The translations under genes were made by a program, and so were the position numbers. A stretch of 64,000 bases of DNA from Piscinibacter sp943370595 (GTDB taxonomy: Bacteria > Pseudomonadota > Gammaproteobacteria > Burkholderiales > Burkholderiaceae_C), in contig CALRRO020000006.1 of assembly GCA_943370595.1 (NCBI GenBank), positions 62,001 through 126,000 on the forward strand, read 5' to 3'. Below, in pieces: positions 24,098 to 33,478 of this stretch (its first letter is position 1; the number at the start of each line of letters is the position of its first letter). A model generated the notes under the pieces. The model was not told the origin of the DNA. It made no database searches and saw only the letters and a program-made list of their open reading frames with translations.

Positions 24098-25129
24098 ATG
24101 GAATTCTTCCGCATCCGCCGCGACATCCCGTTCATGCGCCACGCGCTGGTGCTGAACGTCATCTCGGCCGTCACCTTCCTCGCTGCGGTGTTCTTCATCG
24201 CCACGCGCGGGCTGCACCTGTCGATCGAGTTCACTGGCGGCACGGTGGTCGAGGTCGAGTACGCGCAGACGGCGCAGCTCGAGAAGGTGCGCGGCGCCGT
24301 CGACGCCCTGAAGTTCGGCGAGGTCCAGGTGCAGAACTTCGGCACCTCGCGCGACGTGCTGATCCGCCTGCCGGTGCGCGGCGACGTCAAGCAGGGCGAG
24401 GTGGTCAGCCGCGTGTTCGACGCGCTGTGCGCCGCCGAGGGCGCCAAGACCAGCACCGTGCAGCTGACCACCGACAAGGGTGAAGCCGTCAGCAAGGTGG
24501 TCTGCGGTCAGCCCGGCGCCGAGCCGGTGAAGCTGCAGCGCAGCGAGTTCGTCGGCCCGTCGGTGGGTTCCGAGCTGGCCCGCGACGGTGCCTACGCGCT
24601 GCTGGCCACGGTGATCGGCATCATGCTGTACCTCGCCGTGCGCTTCGAGTGGAAGTTCTCGGTGGCCGGCATCGTCGCCAACCTGCACGACGTGGTCATC
24701 ATCGTCGGCTTCTTCGCCTTCTTCCAGTGGGAGTTCTCGCTGGCCGTGCTGGCCGCAGTGCTCGCCGTGCTGGGCTACTCGGTCAACGAGTCGGTGGTCA
24801 TCTTCGACCGGGTGCGCGAGGCCTTCCGCAAGTACCGCAAGCTCGACTCGCGCGAGGTCATCGACCACGCCATCACCAGCACCATCAGCCGCACCATCAT
24901 CACCCACGGCAGCACGCTGATGATGGTGGTGTCGATGTACATCTTCGGCGGCGCCACGCTGCACTACTTCGCGCTGGCGCTGATGATCGGCATCCTGTTC
25001 GGCATCTACTCGTCGGTGTTCGTCGCCGCGGCCATCGCGATGTGGCTGGGTGTCAAGCGTGAGGACTTGGTGCGACAGGGCCCGAAGGAAACCGATCCGG
25101 ACGATCCGAACGCCGGAGCCGTGGTGTAG
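24098..25129 (+). CDS. secF: Protein translocase subunit SecF
   Basis: A 343-residue partner of SecD. The first transmembrane helix is ALVLNVISAVTFLAAVFFIAT, followed by the D1-like motif HLSIEFTGGTVVEVEY and the C-terminal membrane block with GYSVNESVVIFDRVREAFRK and TISRTIITHGSTLMMVVSMYIFGG. Ribosome site GAGGA precedes the ATG. The gene ends the yajC-secDF operon, 45 bases before the DUF1631 gene; no terminator is obvious in between. Confidence 0.96.
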   Translation: MEFFRIRRDIPFMRHALVLNVISAVTFLAAVFFIATRGLHLSIEFTGGTVVEVEYAQTAQLEKVRGAVDALKFGEVQVQNFGTSRDVLIRLPVRGDVKQGEVVSRVFDALCAAEGAKTSTVQLTTDKGEAVSKVVCGQPGAEPVKLQRSEFVGPSVGSELARDGAYALLATVIGIMLYLAVRFEWKFSVAGIVANLHDVVIIVGFFAFFQWEFSLAVLAAVLAVLGYSVNESVVIFDRVREAFRKYRKLDSREVIDHAITSTISRTIITHGSTLMMVVSMYIFGGATLHYFALALMIGILFGIYSSVFVAAAIAMWLGVKREDLVRQGPKETDPDDPNAGAVV

Positions 25130-25174
25130 AGTGTCCGGGCAAACCCCCCCGAGCATCGAGCCGCACCCCACCCA

Positions 25175-27472
25175 ATGGCGATGACGCCCGCGACCCAGTC
25201 CGCGTTGGCCCAGCAGGCCCGGCGCGCCTACGTCGAAGGGGCTCTGCGGGGCCTGCCTGGCGTGGTGCAGGCGGTCGAAAAGGGCGCCAGGGCGCTGTCC
25301 GGCCAGGCTGCAGAGCCTGCGCTGTCGATGAAGCGCCGCGACATGGTGCTCGACCTGCAGAAGGCGGCCCCGTTCTGGCAGCAGGGCATGATTTCCATGC
25401 TGCGCAGCGGATTGAACAGCGGCATGGTGTCGGCCTCGCGGCCGGGCGACCTGCCCAGCCCGTCCAACCGCGGCGCCAGCCTCAGCCTGGTCGACGACGA
25501 CACCATCGAGCACGAGATTCTGAGTTCGCGCCTGGCGCTGGCGATGATGGACCGTTCCTCCTGGGAATTCAGCGACCTGCGCTCCCGGATCAACCAGCTC
25601 GAGAAGCGCGATGAGCTCGACCCGAACGATGCTTTCCGCCCGCATGTGCTGGCCCGCATCGCCACGGCCTCGTGGCGCGCCGCCGGCCTGAGCCTGGACA
25701 CCTGGCGGCTGCTGCAGGCGGTGCTGCACGAGGAGTTCGCGCAGTTCGTCGAAGAGGGCTACCACGAGATCAATGCCTGGCTGGTGCAGCGCCGGGTGAT
25801 GCCCGAGGTCGATCTGCGCCCGTACATCCGCCGCTCGGCGAACTCGGGCTGGGTGGGGTCGATGGCATCGGGCACGCACACGCTGCCGGGTGCGACCACG
25901 TCCGGCCACGGGCGCATGGGCGTTGGCGAGGAGACCCGGCTGATGACCCGCGCCGGCCCGCTGGCCCGCGGCATCGACCATGCCGAGGCGGTGCTTGGGC
26001 GGCTGAACAAGCTGATCGGCCGGCAGCTGCCGGAGTTCGTCGCCACGCAGCAGGCCAGCGGTCACCCGGCGCCGACTTCGCCCGCGCTGCGCGCCGCGAT
26101 CTCCGATGCCCAGCAGGGCATTGCCCGGCGGCTGTCGCCGGTGGCTGGCTCCCGGCCCGACGCCGGCGCGGTCAGCACGCCGGCCATGCTGGAGGAACTG
26201 CACCAGCGCAAGCAGGCGCTGAAGCAGGCCGCCACCACGCCGGTGGAGCGCGCGACGATCGAGATCGTCGCCCTGCTGTTCCAGAGCATCCTCACCGAGG
26301 AGCGCATCCCGGCGACGGTGCGTGTGTGGTTCGCGCGCCTGCAGATGCCGGTGCTGCGCGTGGCGGTCAGCGAGCCCGACTTCTTCGCGACCGTCGACCA
26401 CCCAGCGCGCAAGCTGATCGACCGCATGGGCGCCTGCGTGATGGGGTTCGATGCAACCGGCCGCGCCGTTGCCGACCTGCTCGAGAAGGAGATCAAGCGC
26501 GTCGTGCAGGTCGTCGAGGCCTACCCGGACACCGGGCGGCGCGTCTTCCAGACCGTGCTGACCGAGTTCGAGAAGTTCCTCGAGCACTACTTCAAGAACG
26601 CCAACGAGGCCTCGCGCAAGGGTGTGTCGCTGGCGCAGCAGGTAGAGCAGCGCGAGACGATGGCGATCCAGTACACCATCGAGCTGCGCAAGATGCTCAA
26701 CGAGGTGCCGGTGCAGGAGGGCGTGCGCGAATTCCTGTTCCAGGTCTGGGCCGACGTGCTGGCCATGACCGCCGTGAAGTCCGGCGGCGCCCAGAGCGAA
26801 CAGACCAAGACCATGAAGCGCGCCGCGGCCGACCTGATCTGGTCGGCCAGCGCCAAGGTCTCGCGCGAGGAACGTGCCGAGGTGATCCGCCGGCTGCCGC
26901 CGCTGCTCAAGACGTTGCGCGAAGGCATGGAGCACGCCGGTGTTCCGGTCGAGAAACAGGACGAGCACATCCAGAAGCTGAACAACTCGCTGGCCGCAGC
27001 CTTCACCGCCAAGGCGGCGGTGATTCCGCATGAGCGCCTCGAGGAGCTGATGGGCCGGCTCGAGACGCTCGAGGAACTGCTGCCCGAGGCGGCCGACGTC
27101 GAGATCGACGAATCGATGGTGCTGGACCTGTCCGGCCACGAGAGCTCCGAGCTCGAAGTGGTGGGCGAGGGCGGCTCGATGCCCACGCCGGCGATGCTCG
27201 CCTGGGCGCGCGAACTTCAGGTCGGCAGCTGGTACATGCTCGACTACCGCGGCCGCAACGAGCAGGTGCAGCTGGCGTGGCAGGGCCTGCGCAAGCAGCT
27301 CACGTTGTTCGTGTCGCCGCAGGGCCGCGGCATCCTGTTCCAGCAGCATCGCCTCGCGGCGTTCCTGCAGGCCGGCCTGCTGGTGCCGGCGCAGGACGAG
27401 TCGCTGACGGTGAAGGCCACGCGCAGCGCTCTGGCCAAGCTCGACGTCGATCCGACGCGGCTGCTGAACTGA
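25175..27472 (+). CDS. DUF1631 family protein
   Basis: A 765-residue soluble protein of the DUF1631 family, sometimes mislabelled thymidine phosphorylase. It has no signal peptide or transmembrane segment and is rich in charged helices. Recognisable stretches include EHEILSSRLALAMMDRSSWEF, KRRDMVLDLQKAAPFW and the C-terminal block WYMLDYRGRNEQVQLAWQGLRKQLTLFVSPQGRG, which resembles a PilZ-like beta segment. The function is unknown, although a PilZ-like end would hint at c-di-GMP. Codon use matches the neighbours. It lies downstream of secF and convergent with smg. Confidence 0.85.
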   Translation: MAMTPATQSALAQQARRAYVEGALRGLPGVVQAVEKGARALSGQAAEPALSMKRRDMVLDLQKAAPFWQQGMISMLRSGLNSGMVSASRPGDLPSPSNRGASLSLVDDDTIEHEILSSRLALAMMDRSSWEFSDLRSRINQLEKRDELDPNDAFRPHVLARIATASWRAAGLSLDTWRLLQAVLHEEFAQFVEEGYHEINAWLVQRRVMPEVDLRPYIRRSANSGWVGSMASGTHTLPGATTSGHGRMGVGEETRLMTRAGPLARGIDHAEAVLGRLNKLIGRQLPEFVATQQASGHPAPTSPALRAAISDAQQGIARRLSPVAGSRPDAGAVSTPAMLEELHQRKQALKQAATTPVERATIEIVALLFQSILTEERIPATVRVWFARLQMPVLRVAVSEPDFFATVDHPARKLIDRMGACVMGFDATGRAVADLLEKEIKRVVQVVEAYPDTGRRVFQTVLTEFEKFLEHYFKNANEASRKGVSLAQQVEQRETMAIQYTIELRKMLNEVPVQEGVREFLFQVWADVLAMTAVKSGGAQSEQTKTMKRAAADLIWSASAKVSREERAEVIRRLPPLLKTLREGMEHAGVPVEKQDEHIQKLNNSLAAAFTAKAAVIPHERLEELMGRLETLEELLPEAADVEIDESMVLDLSGHESSELEVVGEGGSMPTPAMLAWARELQVGSWYMLDYRGRNEQVQLAWQGLRKQLTLFVSPQGRGILFQQHRLAAFLQAGLLVPAQDESLTVKATRSALAKLDVDPTRLLN

Positions 27473-27497
27473 CGCTCCGCGACGGCAAGACGCCGTC

Positions 27498-27950
27498 TCA
27501 GTGAATCAGGCGGTCCTCGGGCGCGACGAACAGTTCGTCGAGGATCAGCGCGTCGGGTTCTTCGCCGAGGCTCCAGAACACCATCAGCACGATGATCTTC
27601 AGGTCTTCGAGGTCGATCGGGCCGCCGCTGATCGCGCTGGCGCGGTCGATCACCATCTCGCGCATCGGCGGCGGAAGCACGCCGGCGGATTCGAGGAAGC
27701 TGATGAAGCCGATCGACTCCTCGCCGAGGTGCTCTTGCTCCTGCGGAGAGTAGACCCGCAAGGCGTTGCCGCCCTGTTCACCGACGTAGGACTCGGAGGC
27801 ATCCGCCAGGCCGTCAAGCCAGCGCAGCGCTTCCTGGATCTCGTCCGACTCGAAGCCGACGGACGACAGCTTGCGGGTCAGCTGGTCGTGGTCAGGACAC
27901 GCATCGGGCCGCCAGTAGTTTTCGTACAGGTAGACGAGCACGTCGAACAT
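27498..27950 (-). CDS. smg: Smg family protein (DUF494)
   Basis: A 150-residue acidic cytoplasmic protein with the full Smg/DUF494 pattern: MFDVLVYLYENYW at the start, ISFLESAGVLPPPMREMVIDRA in the middle and KIIVLMVFWSLGEEPDALILDEL near the end. Smg usually lies next to dprA, as here (69-base gap). The molecular function is unknown. It is convergent with the DUF1631 gene. Confidence 0.92.
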   Translation of the reverse strand: MFDVLVYLYENYWRPDACPDHDQLTRKLSSVGFESDEIQEALRWLDGLADASESYVGEQGGNALRVYSPQEQEHLGEESIGFISFLESAGVLPPPMREMVIDRASAISGGPIDLEDLKIIVLMVFWSLGEEPDALILDELFVAPEDRLIH

Positions 27951-28019
27951 GAAACCACTATACCCCAGCCCTATCGGGCGGGGGGCGTGAAGTTTGGCGG
28001 AGACCCTCCGGTGGCGGGG

Positions 28020-29141
28020 TCAGCTACGCACCAGGCGCTGGAAGCGCTGACCGGGCAGGCGGGCGACCTGTCCCTGCAGTTCGAGTTCCAGCAGGCGCAC
28101 GTTCAGCTCCGCGGCACTCCAGCCCGTGCGCCCGATCAGTTCGTCCAGCGCGATCGGGTCGTGGCCGAGGGCCTGCAGCAGCGGCGGCTCTGCCGCTGCT
28201 TCACGGTCGCTCGCCGGCGGCGGGTCGGTGCGTCCGATGGGGCCGAGTTGCAACTCGTCGAGCACGTCCTGGGCGGTCTCGACCAGCTTGGCGCCTTGCT
28301 TGATCAGGGCGTGGCATCCGCGCGACTGGACCGAGTGGATGGAACCCGGGATCGCAAAGACGTCGCGCCCGGCCTCTGCGGCCAGACGCGCGGTGATCAG
28401 CGAGCCGGACTGCAAGGTGGCTTCGACGACCAGCGTCCCCAGGCTCAAGCCGGCGATGATGCGGTTGCGCTGAGGGAACTGGGCCGGAAGCGGTGGTGTG
28501 CCGAGCGAGTACTCGCTGACGACCAAGCCGTTGCTGGCGATGCGCCGTGCCAGGTCGTGGTGGCGTCGCGGATAGACGATGTCCAGCCCGGTGCCGACCA
28601 CGGCCACGGTACTGGCCGGCGTTCCCAGGGCCGCCGCATGTGCAGCCCCGTCCACGCCCAGCGCCATGCCCGACACCACGGTCAGTCCGGCGTGGCCGAG
28701 CGCCGCAGCGAAGCCGGCCGCGTTCTCGCGCCCCTGCGGGGTCGGGTTGCGACTGCCGACGACGGCCAGCGAGGCCGCCTTCAACATTTCGATGCGGCCG
28801 ACGGCATACAACAGCACCGGCGGATCGCCGGCCTCCAGCAGCGCGGCTGGGTACTCGCGGTCGCCGAGCGACAGGACGTGACGCTGCAGACCGTCGTCGA
28901 TGGCCAGCCAGGCCAGCGTCGTCGCGAGCCGCGCCTCGTGCTGGTCGTCCGCTTGTTCCAGCGCCGCCGCCTTTGCCGGGCCGACCACGGTGCGCCGATC
29001 GGGCGTGCTGGCGGCCAGCACGGCTTGCGGTGAACCAAAGGCGGCCAGCAGTTGCCGCACCGATTCGCGGCCGATGCCGGGAGTCTCGATCAGCCGCAAC
29101 CAGGCGGCGAGTTCCCCGGCGTCCCAGTCGCGGGCCTGCAT
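28020..29141 (-). CDS. dprA: DNA-processing protein DprA
   Basis: A 373-residue protein that loads RecA on incoming single-stranded DNA during natural transformation. The Rossmann-like core has VVGSRNPTPQGRENA and SGMALGVDGAAHAAAL, then the nucleotide-like motif VAVVGTGLDIVYPRRHHDLA and EYSLGTPPLPAQFPQRNRIIAGLS, all conserved in DprA. An N-terminal SAM-like domain (LIETPGIGRESVRQLLAAF) and a C-terminal winged-helix domain (residues about 310-373) are present. The gene follows the LysM protein gene by 32 bases and precedes smg. It implies that the strain has at least part of the competence machinery. Confidence 0.95.
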   Translation of the reverse strand: MQARDWDAGELAAWLRLIETPGIGRESVRQLLAAFGSPQAVLAASTPDRRTVVGPAKAAALEQADDQHEARLATTLAWLAIDDGLQRHVLSLGDREYPAALLEAGDPPVLLYAVGRIEMLKAASLAVVGSRNPTPQGRENAAGFAAALGHAGLTVVSGMALGVDGAAHAAALGTPASTVAVVGTGLDIVYPRRHHDLARRIASNGLVVSEYSLGTPPLPAQFPQRNRIIAGLSLGTLVVEATLQSGSLITARLAAEAGRDVFAIPGSIHSVQSRGCHALIKQGAKLVETAQDVLDELQLGPIGRTDPPPASDREAAAEPPLLQALGHDPIALDELIGRTGWSAAELNVRLLELELQGQVARLPGQRFQRLVRS

Positions 29142-29173
29142 CGCTGCCGGTCAGCGGCGAGGCCGGAACGCGC

Positions 29174-30343
29174 TCAGGGCTGGGTGAAGCGGTCGCCCGC
29201 CTTGACCGGCGCCTGCACCGACAGGATCAGCGCGTACGACATGCGGTCGAACACGCGGAACACGAACAGCATGCCGTGACGCTCGTCGGGCAGCTTGATG
29301 GTCGGGCGCGACGGATCGGTCTTGTCGATCACACGCGCACCATCGGACCACAGCGCGAGCACATGGCCGCGCTCGACGCCGTCGGCCGAGCCCTTGTTGA
29401 GCGCGACGATCTGGTTCTGACCCGCGGTCAGCGCATCGCCGTAGATGGAGACGATCTGCCCGGCCATCGGCCCTTGAGGCGCATGCGGTGCGTAGTTGCT
29501 GAACTCGCGCGGCGGCATCGGCGCCAAGCGGTCGCCGACGCCGGCTTCCTGCTTGATCGACGTGACGCTGAAGGTCGCCGGCACGATCTCCGGCTTGCCA
29601 TCGGCGCCGTTGCGCGTCTCGCCCGGGCGCACGTACTCGGCGGCACCGACATAGGCGGCCTCGTAGCCGAGGATCTCCTTGGTCGTCGGGTCGCGCAGCG
29701 GCTTCGGCTCGCGGAAGATGCGGAACTCGCGTTGCTGGGCGACTTCGCCGCGCACGTAGGCCAGCTCGCCGCGGCCCAGCATGACGCGGCCTTCCTGCGT
29801 CCCGACGATGCGCGGCGCAGACTCGAGCTCGTTGGCCTGGAAGATCACCGCCTCGTTCAGGAACGGCTCGATCAGGTGGAAGGGAATCGATGGGATCGAG
29901 CCGTCACCCAGGCCCGAAGCACGGATGCGCGGCGACAGCTTGACGGTGCCGTCCGGCCCCACGGCCTGACCGACGCGCAGGCGGGCGCGGCCACCGTTCT
30001 TGTCGAGGAACAGGATCTGCCCCGGGTAGATCAGGTGCGGGTTGCGGATCTGGTCGAGGTTCATGCCCCACAGCTCGGGCCAGCGCCACGGTGACTTGAG
30101 GAACAGGCTGGAGATGCCCCACAGCGTGTCTCCGCTCTTGACGGTGTAGGAGTCCGGCGCATTGGCAGCCAGCTCCGACAGCGGCACGCCAGCCTGTGCG
30201 ACCTGCTGGGCCGTGCTGCGCTGCTGCGGCGTGACCGGATAATTCACCGCCGACGCCGATGCAGCGAACAGCATGGCGCCGATGGCCGTCCCGAGCGCAG
30301 CGGCCCGGCGGGCAGGGGAGACGAGGGTCTGGCGACGCATCAT
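29174..30343 (-). CDS. LysM-domain exported protein
   Basis: A 389-residue exported protein. The signal peptide ends near ASASAV (residue 33). One LysM peptidoglycan-binding domain follows at about residues 66-115 (YTVKSGDTLWGISSLFL to LIYPGQILFLDKNG). The remainder is a beta-rich region with no recognised motif. LysM proteins of this type are encoded next to dprA in many betaproteobacteria and probably bind the cell wall in the periplasm. The ATG pair at 30343 has GGAG upstream. It is divergent from def across 237 bases and probably heads an operon with dprA and smg. Confidence 0.9.
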   Translation of the reverse strand: MMRRQTLVSPARRAAALGTAIGAMLFAASASAVNYPVTPQQRSTAQQVAQAGVPLSELAANAPDSYTVKSGDTLWGISSLFLKSPWRWPELWGMNLDQIRNPHLIYPGQILFLDKNGGRARLRVGQAVGPDGTVKLSPRIRASGLGDGSIPSIPFHLIEPFLNEAVIFQANELESAPRIVGTQEGRVMLGRGELAYVRGEVAQQREFRIFREPKPLRDPTTKEILGYEAAYVGAAEYVRPGETRNGADGKPEIVPATFSVTSIKQEAGVGDRLAPMPPREFSNYAPHAPQGPMAGQIVSIYGDALTAGQNQIVALNKGSADGVERGHVLALWSDGARVIDKTDPSRPTIKLPDERHGMLFVFRVFDRMSYALILSVQAPVKAGDRFTQP

Positions 30344-30580
30344 GGGGGCGGTTCTCCGGCGGCACGGTCAGAAACCGTCTCGCCCTAGGGTTGCTGAGCC
30401 GAACGCTCCGAGCCCGGCCCGCATTCGGCGAAAATGCTCATACAGTTTCGAAGATTCTGCCTCTAAACCCTTGATATCGCAACGAAACTGGGTCGTGATG
30501 GGCTGAGGTGTGAGGCCTGTCACGGACCATCTCGTTGCGCGCACTCCACAAGCGCTTCCGGCAGAATCGACTGGATACAA

Positions 30581-31093
30581 ATGGCCCGACTGAACATCCT
30601 CCGCTACCCCGATCCGCGCTTGCACACCGTGGCCAAGCCGGTCGCCCAGGTCGACGAGCGCATCCGGCGCCTGGTCGACGACATGATCGAGACCATGTAC
30701 GAGGCCGAAGGCGTCGGCCTGGCGGCCACGCAGGTCGACGTGCACGAGCGCGTGATCGTCATCGACACGTCCGAGAGCCGCGACGAGCCGCGGGTGCTGA
30801 TCAACCCCGAACTGGTCATGCGCAGCGAGGAGATGCACGTCGGAGACGAGGGCTGCCTGTCGGTGCCGACCATCTACGACAAGGTGCAGCGCCACGCCCG
30901 CGTGCGCGTGCGCGCGCTCAACCGCGCGGGCGAGACCATCGAGTTCGACGCCGAAGGCCTGCTCGCGGTGTGCGTTCAGCACGAGATGGACCACCTGATG
31001 GGAAAGGTGTTCGTCGAATACCTCAGCCCGCTCAAGCGCGACCGCATCAAGACCAAGATGCTGAAGAAGTCGCGCGACGAGGAGCGGCCCTAG
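30581..31093 (+). CDS. def: Peptide deformylase
   Basis: A 170-residue iron (or other divalent metal) hydrolase that removes the formyl group from nascent N-terminal methionine. All three family motifs are clear: GVGLAATQVD, EGCLSVP (metal-ligand Cys) and QHEMDHLMGKVF (the two metal-ligand His and catalytic Glu). Length is typical. It starts 237 bases from the divergent LysM gene and is followed after nine bases by fmt, the usual def-fmt pair, with htpX next. Confidence 0.96.
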   Translation: MARLNILRYPDPRLHTVAKPVAQVDERIRRLVDDMIETMYEAEGVGLAATQVDVHERVIVIDTSESRDEPRVLINPELVMRSEEMHVGDEGCLSVPTIYDKVQRHARVRVRALNRAGETIEFDAEGLLAVCVQHEMDHLMGKVFVEYLSPLKRDRIKTKMLKKSRDEERP

Positions 31094-31102
31094 CCGCCAC
31101 CC

Positions 31103-32062
31103 ATGCGCGTCGTCTTCGCCGGTACGCCGGAGTTCGCGGCCACCGCCCTGGCGCAGCTGCACGCGGCCGGGTTCGAGATTCCCCTGGTGCTGACCCAGCC
31201 TGACCGCCCGGCGGGGCGGGGCATGAAGCTGCAGGCGTCGGCGGTGAAGGCCTTCGCGCTGACCCATGGGATCGCGGTGGCGCAGCCTCAGGGGCTGAAG
31301 CTCGACGGCAAGTACGCCGCCGATGCCGCCGCAGCCCGCGAGGCGCTCGCTGCGGCGCGACCCGATGTGATGGTCGTTGCCGCCTATGGCCTGATTCTGC
31401 CGCAGTGGGTGCTGACATTGCCGCGTCTGGGCTGCCTGAACATCCATGGCTCGCTGCTGCCGCGCTGGCGCGGCGCAGCGCCGATCCACCGTGCCATCGA
31501 GGCGGGCGATGCCGAGACCGGCATCACCATCATGCAGATGGACGCCGGGCTGGACACGGGCGACATGTTGCTCGTCGAACGCGAGCGCATCGACCCGCAG
31601 GACACCACCGCGAGCTTGCACGACCGCCTGGCAGCGCTGGGTGGGCGGCTGATCGTCGAGGCGCTGGAACTGGCCGCTTGCGGCGGACTGACGCCCCAGC
31701 CTCAGCCGACGGAGGGCGTCACCTACGCCCACAAGATCGACAAGGCCGAAGCGGCGATCGACTGGCGCCTCGACGCGGCGGTGATCGAGCGCCGGCTGCG
31801 CGCCTTCGACCCCTTCCCTGGCGCCACCGCCACGCTGGCCGGCGAGACGCTGAAGCTCTGGCGCGCCGAACCCTGCGCTGGCGTCGGCCGCCCCGGCGAA
31901 GTACTTGCCGCTGGCGACGCTGGCATCGTCGTGGCCTGCGGCGACGGCGCGCTGCGTCTTACCGTGTTGCAGCGCGCCGGCGGCAAGCGGCTGCCGGCCG
32001 CCGCCTTCCTGCAAGGCCATCCGCTGCAGCCGGGTGCCAGCTTCGACACGCCGGCCGATTGA
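31103..32062 (+). CDS. fmt: Methionyl-tRNA formyltransferase
   Basis: A 319-residue enzyme that formylates initiator methionyl-tRNA from 10-formyltetrahydrofolate. The N-terminal domain begins RVVFAGTPEFAATALAQL and holds the catalytic region LNIHGSLLPRWRGAAPIHRAI with the conserved Asn, His and Asp (MDAGLDTGDM). The C-terminal OB-like domain follows after YAHKIDKAEAAIDW. It is 9 bases downstream of def. Confidence 0.95.
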   Translation: MRVVFAGTPEFAATALAQLHAAGFEIPLVLTQPDRPAGRGMKLQASAVKAFALTHGIAVAQPQGLKLDGKYAADAAAAREALAAARPDVMVVAAYGLILPQWVLTLPRLGCLNIHGSLLPRWRGAAPIHRAIEAGDAETGITIMQMDAGLDTGDMLLVERERIDPQDTTASLHDRLAALGGRLIVEALELAACGGLTPQPQPTEGVTYAHKIDKAEAAIDWRLDAAVIERRLRAFDPFPGATATLAGETLKLWRAEPCAGVGRPGEVLAAGDAGIVVACGDGALRLTVLQRAGGKRLPAAAFLQGHPLQPGASFDTPAD

Positions 32063-32128
32063 ACTCCGCGGCAGCGACCGCATCTACGGCACTCCCGCAC
32101 CGACGGTGCACCACGAGGAAAGCGCGAC

Positions 32129-32980
32129 ATGTTCAATCTGATGAAGACTGCCATCCTGATGGCCGCCATCACGGCGTTGTTCATGGCCATCGGCTCGGTC
32201 ATGGGCGGGCAGACCGGGATGATGCTGGCGCTGGCGGTGGCCATCGCGATGAATTTCTTCAGCTACTGGTTCTCCGACAAGATGGTGCTGAAGATGTACA
32301 ACGCGCGCGAGGTCGACGAGACCACCGCGCCGCAGTTCTATCGCATGGTGCGAGAACTGGCGCAGCGCGCCGAACTGCCGATGCCGCGCGTCTACATCAT
32401 CGACGAACAGGCGCCCAATGCGTTCGCCACGGGCCGCAACCCGCAGCATGCGGCGGTGGCAGCGACGACCGGCATCATGCGCGTGCTCAGCGAACGCGAA
32501 CTGCGCGGCGTGATGGCGCATGAACTGGCCCACGTGAAGCACCGCGACATCCTGATCAGCACCGTCAGCGCGACCATGGCGGGCGCGATCTCGATGCTGG
32601 CCAACTTCGCGATGATCTTCGGCGGGCGCGACAGCGAAGGCCGCCCGTCCAACCCGATCGTCGGCATCCTGGTGATGCTGCTCGCGCCGCTGGCGGCCAG
32701 CCTGATCCAGATGGCGATCAGCCGTTCGCGCGAGTTCGAGGCCGACCGCGGCGGTGCCGAGATCTCGGGCGACCCGCGCGCACTGGCCTCGGCGCTGGAG
32801 AAGATCCACGCCTATGCGCGCGGCGTCCCGATGGAGGCGGCCGAACGCCACCCCGAGACGGCACAGATGATGATCATGAACCCGCTGTCCGGCGGCGGCC
32901 TGCGCGGCCTGTTCTCGACCCACCCGGCCACCGAAGAGCGCGTCGAGCGCCTGCTGGCGATGGCCGGCCCGGCGCGCTGA
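32129..32980 (+). CDS. htpX: Membrane metalloprotease HtpX
   Basis: A 283-residue zinc metalloprotease of the inner membrane that degrades misfolded membrane proteins. Two N-terminal transmembrane helices (ILMAAITALFMAIGSVMG and MMLALAVAIAMNFFSYWF) are followed by the zinc motif MAHELAHVKHRD, two more hydrophobic segments, and the third ligand in SREFEADRGGAE. GAGGAA upstream serves as ribosome site. It follows fmt by 66 bases. Length and layout match E. coli HtpX. Confidence 0.95.
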   Translation: MFNLMKTAILMAAITALFMAIGSVMGGQTGMMLALAVAIAMNFFSYWFSDKMVLKMYNAREVDETTAPQFYRMVRELAQRAELPMPRVYIIDEQAPNAFATGRNPQHAAVAATTGIMRVLSERELRGVMAHELAHVKHRDILISTVSATMAGAISMLANFAMIFGGRDSEGRPSNPIVGILVMLLAPLAASLIQMAISRSREFEADRGGAEISGDPRALASALEKIHAYARGVPMEAAERHPETAQMMIMNPLSGGGLRGLFSTHPATEERVERLLAMAGPAR

Positions 32981-33050
32981 GCAAGCCGCGCCTCAAGTCG
33001 GCACGGCTGCGGCCGATACAGCGGTCAGCCCCCTTCCGGGACTGACCGCC

Positions 33051-33431
33051 ATGAAACGCCACCTTGCCCTGTTGCTGCTCACCCTCCTCGCCGGCTGCGA
33101 CATGCTCGGCATCGAGTCGCCCGAAAAGCAGGCCGCCAGCCGCGAGGCCGACGGCAAGGCGGTGGGCGGGGCCTGCCGCCATGCGGGCCGGGCCATCGAG
33201 GACTGCTACGCGCTGAACAAGAAGGCTGACCGCGCCGCGGTGTTTGCCGGCTGGCGCGAGATGAACGACTACATGCGCGAGAACAAGATCGACGCTGTGG
33301 AGCCGCAGGTCGCCGGCGCTCCGGCCAAGCCGGTTGCGGCGGCCGAAGAGGCCGACCATCCCGCCGAGAAGCGCCCGGCCAAGGGCGGCGAGGCGAAGGC
33401 CAAGGACAAGCCGAAAGCGCGCGAGTCCTGA
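33051..33431 (+). CDS. Small lipoprotein of unknown function
   Basis: A 126-residue protein with a lipoprotein signal peptide: LLLLTLLAGC, so Cys16 should be lipid-modified. The mature part has a central segment with two further cysteines (GACRHAGRAIEDCYALNKKADRAAVFAGWREMNDYMREN) and a lysine/alanine/proline-rich tail (about residues 85-126). The core looks like other small beta-proteobacterial lipoproteins found near htpX, but I do not know a function. It is separated from htpX by 70 bases and from azlC by 47 bases. Confidence 0.75.
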   Translation: MKRHLALLLLTLLAGCDMLGIESPEKQAASREADGKAVGGACRHAGRAIEDCYALNKKADRAAVFAGWREMNDYMRENKIDAVEPQVAGAPAKPVAAAEEADHPAEKRPAKGGEAKAKDKPKARES

Positions 33432-33478
33432 GGCGCGCCGCCGCCGGGCGTGATCCGGCGAGCGACGACAATGCACGC

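Noticed and set aside
22106..27349. Very long antisense open frame opposite secD, secF and the DUF1631 gene
   Set aside because: It is a shadow of GC-rich codon structure: the product is full of Arg, His and Gln-rich low-complexity sequence, with no family match, and the opposite strand holds well-known proteins.
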